A DNA stretch of 39,198 nt. Origin: Lachnospiraceae bacterium. GTDB taxonomy: Bacteria; Bacillota; Clostridia; Lachnospirales; Lachnospiraceae. Shown in pieces: positions 16,806 to 24,751 of the stretch; within the stretch, counting starts at the first letter, position 1, and the number at the start of each line of letters is the position of its first letter. The notes below the pieces were generated by a model, which was given only the letters and a program-made list of their open reading frames with translations, had not been told where the DNA came from and made no database searches. Position numbers and translations under genes: made by a program. Location of the stretch: assembly GCA_015057635.1 (NCBI GenBank), contig SVEB01000106.1, positions 1 through 39,198 of the forward strand, given 5' to 3'.

Positions 16806-17591
16806 ATGAATAGACACATTGAGACATTAATCGAAGTATCCCCTCTGTTGGGCAAGTTTTTTCAGCTGGATTTAGCCATTGCGATATCCGATACAGAAAA
16901 ATATTTAGCACTGTTTGAGACCGACACCTTAAAATTCCCATTTAAAGTTGGAACCAGTATCCGAGAGTCCGGATACAGTGATGTATTAGACAGAATGGCT
17001 AAAACAAAAGAATCCGTAATAAATTTTGTACCTAAGGAAGTTACAGGAGGTGTTCCACTCAAATCTATTGTATCTCCTATCTTTGATGGAAATTCCATTG
17101 TGGGATACTTTTCTATCTCCATCAACAGAGAAAAAGAAAGTCAGGTCGATGATACGTTCTTAAACTTCATCGATTCCATGCACTCGATCGCAAAGTCTGC
17201 TGATGAGTTAAATAGTCGCATGAATTTCATTGAACAGGAATTCAAGACAGTAAAAGCCAATATTGAAGCCGGAAATAAAGCAATTCAGTTAATTCACGGT
17301 ATCTCCAAACAGACGAATCTGCTAAGCCTGAATGCATCCATTGAAGCAGCACGTGCCGGTGCGGCAGGCGCTGGCTTTTCCATTGTAGCATCCGAAATGG
17401 GTAAGTTATCCGCACAGAGCAGAAATATCACGACCCATGTGGAAGATTCCTTTAAGGCAATCGAATCCTCTGTTTCCCAGTCTATCCATAAGATCAAAGA
17501 AGCAAAAGAGATTTCCATCAATCAGTATATGGCAACAAATAAGATTTCTGGTTCCCTTGATCATGTATTACAAAAATACGATAATAAATAA
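16806..17591 (+). CDS. Soluble chemotaxis-type signalling protein
   Basis: A 261-residue cytoplasmic receptor-like protein without membrane segments. The first 115 residues look like a PAS/Cache-related sensor ([29 protein letters not shown]); the second half is a shortened methyl-accepting signalling hairpin, with the conserved tip [32 protein letters not shown] (about 165-195). It probably feeds CheA/CheW from an internal signal. It is shorter than usual receptors and convergent with the S41 gene. Its upstream leader shows no clear riboswitch. Confidence 0.85.
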   Translation: MNRHIETLIEVSPLLGKFFQLDLAIAISDTEKYLALFETDTLKFPFKVGTSIRESGYSDVLDRMAKTKESVINFVPKEVTGGVPLKSIVSPIFDGNSIVGYFSISINREKESQVDDTFLNFIDSMHSIAKSADELNSRMNFIEQEFKTVKANIEAGNKAIQLIHGISKQTNLLSLNASIEAARAGAAGAGFSIVASEMGKLSAQSRNITTHVEDSFKAIESSVSQSIHKIKEAKEISINQYMATNKISGSLDHVLQKYDNK

Positions 17592-17679
17592 TCTGGCAAT
17601 CCATCATTTTTATGATTAACGCCAAATACTTGTAATAAAATCTGTTATAAGGGATTGTAAGAAAGGGATTATCGCACGA

Positions 17680-17726
17680 AGAGAGTGCAGGGCGGGAAAC
17701 AGACTCCTCCATGCCCTGCAAACTCT
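17680..17726. terminator. Hairpin between convergent chemotaxis and S41 genes
   Basis: Arms agagagtgcagggc and gccctgcaaactct pair with two mismatches around a 19-base loop. There is no strong T-run on either side, so it is a moderate call. Confidence 0.5.
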
Positions 17727-17791
17727 AACAACCCACAGCACGCAATCGCTGTTGCCGCAGAATCCTCCCAGAGACATTCCTTTAGCTGCTT

Positions 17792-19183
17792 CTATTCCAA
17801 TGACTTTAGATACTCGACTGCCACGCTAAGAATATCTTCGCTATAATCGGTTTCGATATCCGGTGTCACTGACTTTGGATCCGCATTCTGATCTGCACGC
17901 AGAAAACGTTTATGAGATAATGTAAATGTAATATTGGAATTTGTTAGCGTATAGTACAGGATATCTCCATAACTGCTTGGAGCATTCGAACTGGTTCTTC
18001 CGATTACCGTCCCAAGATGCCCATCCTTTACCCAGCTGGCAAGCATCGTTGCAGAACTGTATGTATTCTCATTTGTTAAAACAACTAACTGAATATCCGG
18101 ATTTTTCTTCGCACTGCTTACGTCCGGTTCATAATTATCCGAACCGGTAGAAGGATAGGAGGAATAGTTTTCTTTCGCTAACTTGGAATATCGGATAAAA
18201 CAGCCATAAGAAGGTGCTTTCATATCCATTGCTTCAAGAAATGCCAATGGTGCATCTGAATTTCCTCCCGGATTATCTCTCACATCAATAATGATCTTCT
18301 TCACACCGCCATCGATCACCTGCTGCAATTCCTTTACCTGTCTATCCAAAGCCGCATTCACATTGCAGACATTCATATCGATATAATAAATAGAATCTTC
18401 TATCATTTTAGAGGTTACATCATACAGCGTATCATAGCAGCTATAAATATTCTTGTTTGTAAAGCCCATCATCTTAGTTTCTGTCTTTTCCGCACATTTC
18501 AATGTCACCTCCATCTGCTCTTTCGTCACATCACATCCGGCCAATTTTAAAATCGTTTTGCTGACTGCCCAGTTTGTATGATTTACATCCTTCGCCGCCT
18601 CATTTTCAGCTGTAAAATATTCATCCACGACTTCAAACAGCTCTTTTACCGTCACTCCTTCTACTGCCAACACCTCATCTGCTGTGATTTCATTTTCCTC
18701 ATTTAAAAGATATAAATGTTCTCCCACTGCAGTACAGTGTACATCCACACAGCTTGGAAAATTCTCATTGGATGCCCTGGAATGACCGTCTCTTAGTAAA
18801 GTCAGATAACGCTGTACCATAAATGCAAACTCCTCATCTGTTGTTTCGTCTGTGACAGCACTTAGAATTTCCTGCTTTTTCTCCTCATACTGCTCTGGGA
18901 TATCATTTAAAATGAATTCCGGATGAGTATCCTCTGTCACCTGAAATAGCTCCTCTAAATCTTTTCGATAGGCTTCTTTTTGTGTGAATGTCTCTTTACT
19001 TTCCATTGTCCCTTTGGCATCAAGCACATTATTGTTCTGTGTTTCAGCAACTGCTTCTTCTGTATTCTGGCGTTTACAGCCACCAAGCATCAAAGCACAT
19101 ACTAACAGCATAATAATCCTATATTTTCTTTTCATAGCTCTATTACACACTCTGTCTTCCCCACATTCCATTACCTGTTTCAC
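17792..19183 (-). CDS. S41-type peptidase-like lipoprotein
   Basis: Exported lipoprotein with a lipobox ending in LGGC (Cys36). A linker and helical region (about 60-190) precede an S41/tail-specific-protease-like domain: VKKIIIDVRDNPGGNSD (about 294-309), the nucleophile region NTYSSATML (Ser376/377) and the C-terminal DPKSVTPDIET. No clear PDZ domain is visible. The GTG at 19183 has GGAG nine bases upstream; the ATG at 19135 gives a more usual signal peptide but a poor ribosome site. It may act as a processing protease or a binding protein. Confidence 0.82.
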   Translation of the reverse strand: MKQVMECGEDRVCNRAMKRKYRIIMLLVCALMLGGCKRQNTEEAVAETQNNNVLDAKGTMESKETFTQKEAYRKDLEELFQVTEDTHPEFILNDIPEQYEEKKQEILSAVTDETTDEEFAFMVQRYLTLLRDGHSRASNENFPSCVDVHCTAVGEHLYLLNEENEITADEVLAVEGVTVKELFEVVDEYFTAENEAAKDVNHTNWAVSKTILKLAGCDVTKEQMEVTLKCAEKTETKMMGFTNKNIYSCYDTLYDVTSKMIEDSIYYIDMNVCNVNAALDRQVKELQQVIDGGVKKIIIDVRDNPGGNSDAPLAFLEAMDMKAPSYGCFIRYSKLAKENYSSYPSTGSDNYEPDVSSAKKNPDIQLVVLTNENTYSSATMLASWVKDGHLGTVIGRTSSNAPSSYGDILYYTLTNSNITFTLSHKRFLRADQNADPKSVTPDIETDYSEDILSVAVEYLKSLE

Positions 19184-19202
19184 TCACTTTTACTCCGTTG
19201 TG

Positions 19203-19688
19203 CTACCTTCGATATTCATACTGAAATAAATAGAAGCCATCTTCCTCCGGTTCTGTCTCTCCTACTTTCTTAAAACCCAGCTTTTCATAAAAATGATGAT
19301 TCCGATAGCTTCTATAAGGAGTTTCCAGATGCCATCGTTTTGCATCCGCAAATTCCCCGTAAAGAAACTTAATTAGCATAGAACCGATTCCTTTATTCTG
19401 CCACTCCATGCCGATATAAATATTCTTTATATAATACTGTCCCTCACCTTCATCGATTACCCGACATCCGCCAATTATCTTTTCGTCATATTCCGCCACA
19501 AAATTATATTGATTGCCATCTGCATTCATAATGGAGTCTTTCTCAAATGCAATTCCCTCTGGGCTTATAAATACATCGGGATCCTTCCCATACATCCTCA
19601 TCTCTTCTACAAAACCATCCCGTTTTACTTCCCGTATTTGTTTTGCTTCCTCTACCCTAGCTTTGCGTATCAGTATCTGTTCTTTCAT
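19203..19688 (-). CDS. GNAT-family N-acetyltransferase
   Basis: A 161-residue cytoplasmic acetyltransferase. The acetyl-CoA-binding motif A is NKGIGSMLIKFLYGE (about 117-131), preceded by the IKNIYIGMEWQ strand and followed by HHFYEKLGFKKVGE. The acceptor substrate cannot be predicted. GAGGAG lies before the start. It is probably separate from the S41 gene downstream. Confidence 0.9.
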   Translation of the reverse strand: MKEQILIRKARVEEAKQIREVKRDGFVEEMRMYGKDPDVFISPEGIAFEKDSIMNADGNQYNFVAEYDEKIIGGCRVIDEGEGQYYIKNIYIGMEWQNKGIGSMLIKFLYGEFADAKRWHLETPYRSYRNHHFYEKLGFKKVGETEPEEDGFYLFQYEYRR

Positions 19689-19734
19689 GCTCCTCTTGTC
19701 CTTTCTTTGCAGATAAAAAATGACTGCTCTAATT

Positions 19735-19824
19735 TCAATTATTACTTGTGTTCAAACTTGTTGGGTATCTCTTGCCATCGATTTTATAGCTTCCACCAGG
19801 ACTGCTTGTTAAAAATGTGATCAT
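19735..19824 (-). pseudogene. N-terminal remnant of a peptidase S51-family protein
   Basis: A 29-codon frame starting MITFLTSSPGGSYKIDGKRY, which is the N-terminus of the type 1 glutamine-amidotransferase-like (peptidase S51) family. It has a good ribosome site (GAGGAGGG, four bases before ATG) but stops after residue 29, and no later part of the family follows; the acetyltransferase gene begins 47 bases on. It is a truncated gene. The family match is from memory of the motif. Confidence 0.55.
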
Positions 19825-20090
19825 GCTTCCCTCCTCTGAAATCATAATGATTTTAAATAGCCATAAATAATAAAACATAATTTTTCAACTCTGTTTTCTG
19901 CTGGATTACCCACTAAAATATAAAAAGCCATAATCTTTTTAAATCAGACGATAGCTTGCTATCTGACTAATAAAAATCATAACTCTTTATTGTAATTATT
20001 TTTATGAAATTAATCCTATTTTTACGAACTCACCTTTATTTTCTCACACAAAAATATGGTGAAATAGCAGATTTGTAACTCCTATTATAT
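19825..20090. other. AT-rich intergenic
   Basis: No gene. A small stem (cgatagc/gctatct, about 19948-19966) and many A/T tracts; nothing I can name. Confidence 0.4.
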
Positions 20091-20130
20091 ATCTGCACAC
20101 ATTCTTATACACATAAGAAAGTGTGCAGAT
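20091..20130 (-). terminator. Hairpin after the 20149 methyltransferase gene
   Basis: Arms atctgcacac and gtgtgcagat, continued by ttcttat/ataagaa. A T-rich tail is on the plus side; likely a terminator in one or both directions. Confidence 0.55.
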
Positions 20131-20148
20131 GTATTTTATATTTCAGTA

Positions 20149-20925
20149 TTATAACTTCCTAGCCCATAGGATCGCACGACTTGTAGATTCACTAATTGGA
20201 TTATACTTATAATCTCCATATTCATTTTCAACTACAAATCCCGCATTCGTTAACCACTTATGTACTTTCTCAGGTGTCACAAAATATTTCATATCTAAAA
20301 TCTCCTGAGTTATTGTTCTCCCATCGTTTAGTGTTAATTCAAATCTTCGTATAAATCGAATCATACTATTCTCTCTATCAAATTTGTTTTCACGTAATAA
20401 CATTCTTCCTGTATTCCCATTGCTATCCGTCCCTTGCCAGATTACATTATCATTTGGATTATTAAACCATGCTTCAGGGAATCGTGTATATCCGTAATCA
20501 ATAAAAATATGTCCTCCTGTAAGGAGTGCATCCGCTGACTTTTGAATCAGCAGCTCTTGTGCCTTTTCATAGTCCATATCTGAAACTATATTCAATAAAA
20601 AGTTTGCACCTAGGATAACACAATCATATCCCTTGCCCCATTCGTCATGAATAACATCTGCTTTATGCCAAGTAATGTTATTCATACCTGTTGCCTTTTT
20701 GGAAATCTTTTTTAACATATGCTCATCAAAATCAATTCCTGTAACGATATGTCCTGCCTTAGCCATAGGGATAAGGAATCTTCCACTTCCACATGCAATT
20801 TCTAATACTTTTTTGGGAGCTTCGCCAATAAAGGATAATGCAAACTCCACATCATCTGTTTCCGTTTCATGCATTTCATACATATCCGCTATCCATGTAG
20901 AAATAATATTTTCTTCTTTATACAT
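20149..20925 (-). CDS. Class I SAM-dependent methyltransferase
   Basis: A 258-residue soluble methyltransferase. The SAM-binding motif I is VLEIACGSGRF (about 40-50), followed by TGIDFDEHML and the motif-IV strand YDCVILGANFLLNI. The ATG at 20925 is chosen because GGAGG lies five bases upstream; a GTG four codons earlier has none. The acceptor substrate is unknown. A consensus promoter and a perfect 14-bp palindrome sit about 170-210 bases upstream, suggesting controlled expression. Confidence 0.88.
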   Translation of the reverse strand: MYKEENIISTWIADMYEMHETETDDVEFALSFIGEAPKKVLEIACGSGRFLIPMAKAGHIVTGIDFDEHMLKKISKKATGMNNITWHKADVIHDEWGKGYDCVILGANFLLNIVSDMDYEKAQELLIQKSADALLTGGHIFIDYGYTRFPEAWFNNPNDNVIWQGTDSNGNTGRMLLRENKFDRENSMIRFIRRFELTLNDGRTITQEILDMKYFVTPEKVHKWLTNAGFVVENEYGDYKYNPISESTSRAILWARKL

Positions 20926-21092
20926 ACTTTCCTCCACTTTTAACCGGAGGGAGTTAAGACATTATTGCCCTCCTACTTATATTTAGTTTTACACATAAAA
21001 TATTCCTCATATCGATCAGTCCTTTCTCCTTTTTAATTGCAAAGCACTATAAGCAACTTCCCGTCATTCTTTTACTTCGTATTGCAATTTCC

Positions 21093-21121
21093 AGTTTATA
21101 CCTCACCTATATTCGAGTCAA
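21093..21121 (-). promoter_or_regulatory. Candidate promoter of the 20149 methyltransferase
   Basis: On the minus strand TTGACT, 17 bases, TAAACT. The palindrome aaagtgtacacttt at 21125-21138 lies just upstream of the -35 box and may be an operator. The same aagtgtacactt core occurs in the operator block of island C. Confidence 0.5.
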
Positions 21122-21138
21122 TACAAAGTGTACACTTT

Positions 21139-21400
21139 CAAAAGCCTAAAATGATAACACTCCCCCCTTTTCCCCTTATCTTGTAGAAAAGGGTATCTTA
21201 ATATCATGAAAGAAAATATTATGTTATCTGATTCCTTTACTATTCAAAGTCTTTAATATTAAAGTTCCAATCAATTATATTATTTCTGTATTTAAGAGAA
21301 AAAGAGAACACAATGATAAACGAAACTGAAACAAAAAAATAAAATTCACATTAGCAATGATCCCCTATATTTTTATTGTTTCCTGTTTCCAAATAAAAAA
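21139..21400. other. Intergenic before island B
   Basis: AT-rich, no gene or family remnant recognised. Confidence 0.4.
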
Positions 21401-21437
21401 AGTCTCATAACCATCGATTTTCTATTGTTATGAGACT
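21401..21437. terminator. Hairpin at the chromosomal side of island B
   Basis: Arms agtctcataac/gttatgagact with a 15-base loop, ending 10 bases before the displaced tRNA 3' end. It was probably the original terminator of the tRNA-Gly before island B was inserted. Confidence 0.65.
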
Positions 21438-21445
21438 TAAAAAGT

Positions 21446-21518
21446 AAGCACGAGACGGGATTCGAAAAGAACTCGCCTCTCTAAAACCGCTTAGAAAGGA
21501 GAGTTCCAACACATCAAT
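21446..21518. repeat. Left end of island B, 73 bp identical to island C
   Basis: From the tRNA 3' copy through aacacatcaat the sequence equals 35910-35982 exactly. It contains an imperfect hairpin (aactcgcctctctaa / ttagaaaggagagtt, 13 of 15 paired). The identity stops abruptly on the inner side. It is probably the recombinase-recognised left attachment region. Confidence 0.85.
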
Positions 21519-21525
21519 ATTTTAT

Positions 21526-21544
21526 GTACTCAATATGGTACTCA
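21526..21544 (+). repeat. Paired GTACTCA sites, left end of island B
   Basis: GTACTCA at 21526-21532 and 21538-21544, start-to-start 12 bases, the same spacing as in island C (35990 and 36002). Confidence 0.6.
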
Positions 21545-21618
21545 TTTTATAACTCGTTAGCTTTACAAGAAAAAGTCAACTAGTAAACTGAAAGTTATTG
21601 TATTCAATAAAAATGGAT

Positions 21619-22416
21619 TTAAGGCTTTCTTGCAAGTTGTAAATCAATAGTATCATATATTGTAAATGAGCCACCATATAAATTTATTGTCTCTTCTATT
21701 TTGGAAAAGAATTCAGTTCTAATCGTTTCTTCAATGGCAATGTGGTCTGAATATGTTCCGAGTAATTCGATATACTCTTTAGCCGAAAAAGTTCTTGTTC
21801 TATAAAACAAAGCATGCTTTATATCAATAAAACCATATTTTTTAGCTATTTGAGCTCTCTGCATAGCCTGTTCTTTACTATATTCTTTTTCGGATTTAAT
21901 AGCCTTGCCATAGTATTTACAATAATATTTAGAATATAATTTATCAATTTCTTCCGAAAGAACTATATTTCCTTTATCGCGATATGGATGATTTGCAAAT
22001 CTCGCAAAAACTCCTCCGCTTTTCAGCATGGCATAAACTTTTGAATATCCAATGTCTTCTGGTACCCAGTGAAATGCTGAGGCAGAATAAACTAAATCAT
22101 ATTTAGAATCAGAAAAAGAAACATTCTCAAATTTGTCTGTTATAACAGAAAATTTTTTATATTCTTTAAACTTTTCCTCACACAATTTTGAAAAGTTTTC
22201 TCCATATTCAATCGCCGTCAAGTTGCATCCAGTTTGTAAAATTGGTAACGTTGCTTGTCCGCCTCCAATTCCAACCTCAACAACATTAGATGAATTATCG
22301 ATAGTAATATAATCAAAAATCATTTTATAAAGCTCATCTGTATATCCTGGACGCAGTTTTTCATACTTACCCGCAACCGTATCAAATGTCCATTCCAACC
22401 CCTTAATTACCGGCAT
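21619..22416 (-). CDS. Class I SAM-dependent methyltransferase, cargo of island B
   Basis: A 265-residue methyltransferase with motif I VVEVGIGGGQATLPIL, TAIEYGENF and the motif FHWVPEDIGYSKVYAMLKSGGVFA, resembling methyltransferase_11/25-type small-molecule enzymes. The ATG at 22416 is preceded by GGAAGGAGGAATATT; an ORF start 15 codons earlier has no site. It is the only sizeable gene in the element, transcribed toward the left end. The substrate and the benefit to host or element are unknown; it could confer resistance or modify a metabolite. Confidence 0.85.
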   Translation of the reverse strand: MPVIKGLEWTFDTVAGKYEKLRPGYTDELYKMIFDYITIDNSSNVVEVGIGGGQATLPILQTGCNLTAIEYGENFSKLCEEKFKEYKKFSVITDKFENVSFSDSKYDLVYSASAFHWVPEDIGYSKVYAMLKSGGVFARFANHPYRDKGNIVLSEEIDKLYSKYYCKYYGKAIKSEKEYSKEQAMQRAQIAKKYGFIDIKHALFYRTRTFSAKEYIELLGTYSDHIAIEETIRTEFFSKIEETINLYGGSFTIYDTIDLQLARKP

Positions 22417-22509
22417 AATATTCCTCCTTCCATTCTTATTCCAAATAAAGCTTACTACCATTAAATCTTCTATTTCTTCTTACAATTCAGCATTGTCTTG
22501 CAGTCCATA

Positions 22510-22538
22510 ATTTTACTATCCTGTAATTATTTAGTCAA
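22510..22538 (-). promoter_or_regulatory. Promoter of the island B methyltransferase
   Basis: On the minus strand TTGACT, 17 bases, TAAAAT, 94 bases upstream of the start codon. The cargo therefore has its own promoter inside the element. Confidence 0.7.
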
Positions 22539-22668
22539 TCGTTATATAACCATGTTCTGAAATATTCTGTATACAAATGATATTCTTTACTAATAGTTTC
22601 ATCTTCAAAAATATCTTTGCATTCTTTTATACTTCACAAATCTTTGTACGTAAACAATATATTTCCCG

Positions 22669-22776
22669 AAGTGTAGTATCTACACTTTACTTATATAGTG
22701 TACACCTTATACCTGATGCATAATTACGTTTAGACAACAGATATTCTTCTATCTTCGTCTAAACGGTTAATTATGC
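22669..22776. repeat. Operator-like dyads and long hairpin shared by islands B and C
   Basis: Dyad aagtgta-5-tacactt (22669-22687), a second agtgtacac (22697-22705), then a 59-nt imperfect hairpin (22718-22776): arms gcataatta..gtttagac and gtctaaacggttaattatgc, with an inner agata/tatct stem. The same arrangement is at 39024-39130 in island C and extends into the flanks (ctcaaaatttcagatat). It lies between the cargo and the rightward promoter. It could be an operator, an excision-factor site or a structured RNA. Confidence 0.8.
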
Positions 22777-22832
22777 TTATCTTTTTTGTTCAAAATTTCA
22801 GATATTAGGGTTTCCAAAACATCATATTGTAT

Positions 22833-22860
22833 TTGTCAAACAAGAATTGAAGTCTATAAA
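22833..22860 (+). promoter_or_regulatory. Rightward promoter in island B
   Basis: TTGTCA, 16 bases, TATAAA, reading away from the cargo toward the end where recombinase genes lie in island A. The homologous position in island C (about 39185) has TTGTAA just before the window ends. Confidence 0.5.
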
Positions 22861-22885
22861 ATCAGGGAACGAAGGGAAGGAATGC

Positions 22886-23011
22886 ATGACATACAAAAAC
22901 ATACTTATGTGCAAAGCTCTAAGTAGTGTAAGGAAACAAAAAGACAATATGCCTCGTTCCGGGATCAATGATTATGCAAGACCTGCTCTGTCAACCATAA
23001 TCCAAGGCTAG
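22886..23011 (+). CDS. Small 41-residue open frame after the island B promoter
   Basis: ATG with GGGAAGGA four to five bases upstream, 41 codons (MTYKNILMCKALSSVRKQKD...), and a promoter 26 bases before. The protein is basic and has no recognised family. It stands where the first recombinase-operon gene would start in a complete element, so it may be a small regulator, a truncated N-terminus, or chance. Confidence 0.3.
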   Translation: MTYKNILMCKALSSVRKQKDNMPRSGINDYARPALSTIIQG

Positions 23012-23139
23012 GATGGTCTTTTCTATTATCTTCTGTAGTTTACTGTATCCATAAGAGAACAATGATAATCACTAGATGCCTGTAATTCGAATAAATTGGC
23101 ACGTGCTCAGCTTTAACTATAATCGATTATTAAATATAG
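23012..23139. other. Unassigned part of island B
   Basis: About 130 bases with no gene and no detectable similarity by eye to the recombinase genes of island A. It may be what remains after their loss. Confidence 0.4.
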
Positions 23140-23157
23140 GTACTCATACTGTAATCA
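23140..23157 (+). repeat. Paired GTACTCA-like sites, right end of island B
   Basis: GTACTCA at 23140-23146 and the variant GTAATCA at 23151-23157. The surrounding sequence aligns with the end of island A (2157 onward). Confidence 0.5.
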
Positions 23158-23168
23158 ACGAAAAAAAA

Positions 23169-23203
23169 CCTCAGAAACCTTGATTTAATCAAGCTTTCTG
23201 AGG
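23169..23203 (-). terminator. Terminator of tRNA-Gly copy 2, carried by island B
   Basis: Palindrome cctcagaaaccttgat..atcaagctttctgagg, followed on the minus strand by eight T. It is nearly the same as at 2195-2229. Confidence 0.85.
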
Positions 23204-23213
23204 TTATATAAGA

Positions 23214-23285
23214 AGCACGAGACGGGATTCGAACCCGCGACCCTCGCCTTGGCAAGGCGATACTCCACCACTGAGCCACTCGTGC
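23214..23285 (-). tRNA. tRNA-Gly (GCC), copy 2
   Basis: Identical 72-base gene to 2240-2311: anticodon GCC, no encoded CCA. Its 3' end was supplied by island B, and the displaced original end is at 21448-21466. Confidence 0.97.
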
Positions 23286-23312
23286 AAATATAAATTGTTT
23301 GGAACGATTTAT

Positions 23313-23341
23313 ATATTACACCATATTATCTCCTTTGTCAA
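23313..23341 (-). promoter_or_regulatory. Promoter of tRNA-Gly copy 2
   Basis: On the minus strand TTGACA, 17 bases, TAATAT. The sequence differs from the promoter of copy 1, so the two tRNA loci are not a recent whole-locus duplication. Confidence 0.88.
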
Positions 23342-23546
23342 CACAATTTTTAAAGTTTTTTATCTTTTTATTTAATTTTTTGTCTCGTATGCTCGATTCT
23401 CATTTTTTACCTCGCCTTCTCACCCTATCTATTCCATAATCCTGTCTTTTGTATTCCCGCTTTCTTATTCTTGCTTTCCTATTCTTTTTTCATACGCATC
23501 CGTCTTCTCGTTCCCTTTTTTTGTATTCTCCTCTCCCTCTTTCCAT

Positions 23547-23575
23547 TTGCACATTTCTACCATATTCCCTATAAT
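23547..23575 (+). promoter_or_regulatory. Promoter of the M42 aminopeptidase
   Basis: TTGCAC, 17 bases, TATAAT, 57 bases before the start codon. Confidence 0.8.
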
Positions 23576-23631
23576 GTACCTTATTACATATAAATCACTC
23601 ACCTTAAAACAAAACCAATTGGGAGGTAACT

Positions 23632-24669
23632 ATGAATACATCTTTTTTATACGAAATGTTAACTACTGCATCGGTATCTGGAAATGAAATCGCTCTTCAG
23701 AAAAAAGTCCTGGATTATATGACACCAGTCTGTGATGAAATCCATACCGATGAAAACGGAAATGTCATCAGCATCCTCAATCCAGAGTCATCCTGCAAAG
23801 TACTCTTAGCAGGCCATATCGATGAAATCGGTCTTATGATATGTGATGTAACCGGAGACGGTTTCCTATGTGTCAAAAACTTAGGAGGCATCTATCGCTC
23901 CACTTATCCTGGTCATAAAGTGCGTGTTCATACAAAGGATGGCATCGTATATGGCGCGGTTGTAAACAATCGTTCTTTAAGCGACAAAAAGGATCTCAAC
24001 AATTCCGATCTTCTAGTAGATATCGGTGCCAATTCTAAAAAAGAAGCTCTGCAGTATGTAGAGATTGGAGATACCATCACCTTTGATACCGATTACCGTG
24101 AGTTAAAGAATAACCTCATCACCGGCAGAGCATTAGATGACAGAACCGGTGCCTTTGTTGTAATCGAAGCACTCCGTCTTGCCAAGGAAAAGGGTTGCAA
24201 GATCGGTGTATACAGTGCCACTACCGTTGGAGAAGAAAGCGGCATGCGCGGTGCTTACTGGGCTTCCTCCCGCGTACAGCCATCCATGGCCATTGCCGTT
24301 GATGTGACCTATGCAACGGACTATCCAGGATGCGGCCGCGAAGGGGATGTCCGCCTTGGAAATGGCCCTGTTCTCTGCATCGCACCATATATTAACCGTA
24401 AAATGAATATCCTTTTAAAAGAAACCGCCCAGAAGTTAAATATAAACCTTCAGCTCGAAACCGAATCCGGTATGACCGGCACCGACGCTGACAAGATCCA
24501 TTACAGTGGAAAAGGGGTTCCGGTATGTTTAGTCTCCATCCCACTCCGCTATATGCATAACCCGGATGAAGTCGGAAGCTTAGATGATATTAAGGACTGC
24601 ATCGAATTATTAAGTGAATTCCTATGTTCCATTAGCGAATCCATTAGTCTAAATCCATTTAATGAATAA
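23632..24669 (+). CDS. M42-family aminopeptidase
   Basis: Cytoplasmic dinuclear-metal aminopeptidase of the glutamyl aminopeptidase/TET type (345 residues, normal length). The metal and catalytic residues are His62 and Asp64 (AGHIDEIG), Asp170 (ALDDRTGA), Glu201/Glu202 (TVGEESGMRGA), Asp224 (AVDVTYATD) and a late His (RYMHNPDE). It trims N-terminal residues of peptides. The ribosome site is GGGAGG. It has its own promoter and terminator. Confidence 0.93.
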   Translation: MNTSFLYEMLTTASVSGNEIALQKKVLDYMTPVCDEIHTDENGNVISILNPESSCKVLLAGHIDEIGLMICDVTGDGFLCVKNLGGIYRSTYPGHKVRVHTKDGIVYGAVVNNRSLSDKKDLNNSDLLVDIGANSKKEALQYVEIGDTITFDTDYRELKNNLITGRALDDRTGAFVVIEALRLAKEKGCKIGVYSATTVGEESGMRGAYWASSRVQPSMAIAVDVTYATDYPGCGREGDVRLGNGPVLCIAPYINRKMNILLKETAQKLNINLQLETESGMTGTDADKIHYSGKGVPVCLVSIPLRYMHNPDEVGSLDDIKDCIELLSEFLCSISESISLNPFNE

Positions 24670-24698
24670 ATGAAGTGAAACTACCTATAAAACCGCAA

Positions 24699-24731
24699 GG
24701 GGCTGCAGCACTCTTATCGTGCTGCAGCCCC
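24699..24731. terminator. Bidirectional terminator between convergent genes
   Basis: A perfect 12-bp stem, ggggctgcagca/tgctgcagcccc, with a 9-base loop. It serves both the M42 gene and the gene ending at 24752. Confidence 0.9.
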
Positions 24732-24751
24732 GTTCTTTCGTCTCACAATAG

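Larger units (their letters stand above)
21448..23233. mobile_element. Island B: small tRNA-Gly-integrated element without recombinase
   Basis: Bounded by exact 19-bp direct repeats (21448-21466 and 23215-23233) that are the 3' end of tRNA-Gly. The repeat unit is 1767 bases. It holds, in order, a left end identical to island C's, two GTACTCA sites, a methyltransferase gene (minus strand), an operator/hairpin block shared with C, a rightward promoter, a 41-codon frame, and a right end shared with island A. The recombinase genes expected after the promoter are missing, so it is probably a deletion derivative or a passenger mobilised in trans. Confidence 0.8.

Noticed and set aside
2241..21466. 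One 19-kb genomic island between two tRNA-end copies
   Set aside because: The segment holds housekeeping genes and lacks element features at its left side; the cores are better explained as junctions of A and B.
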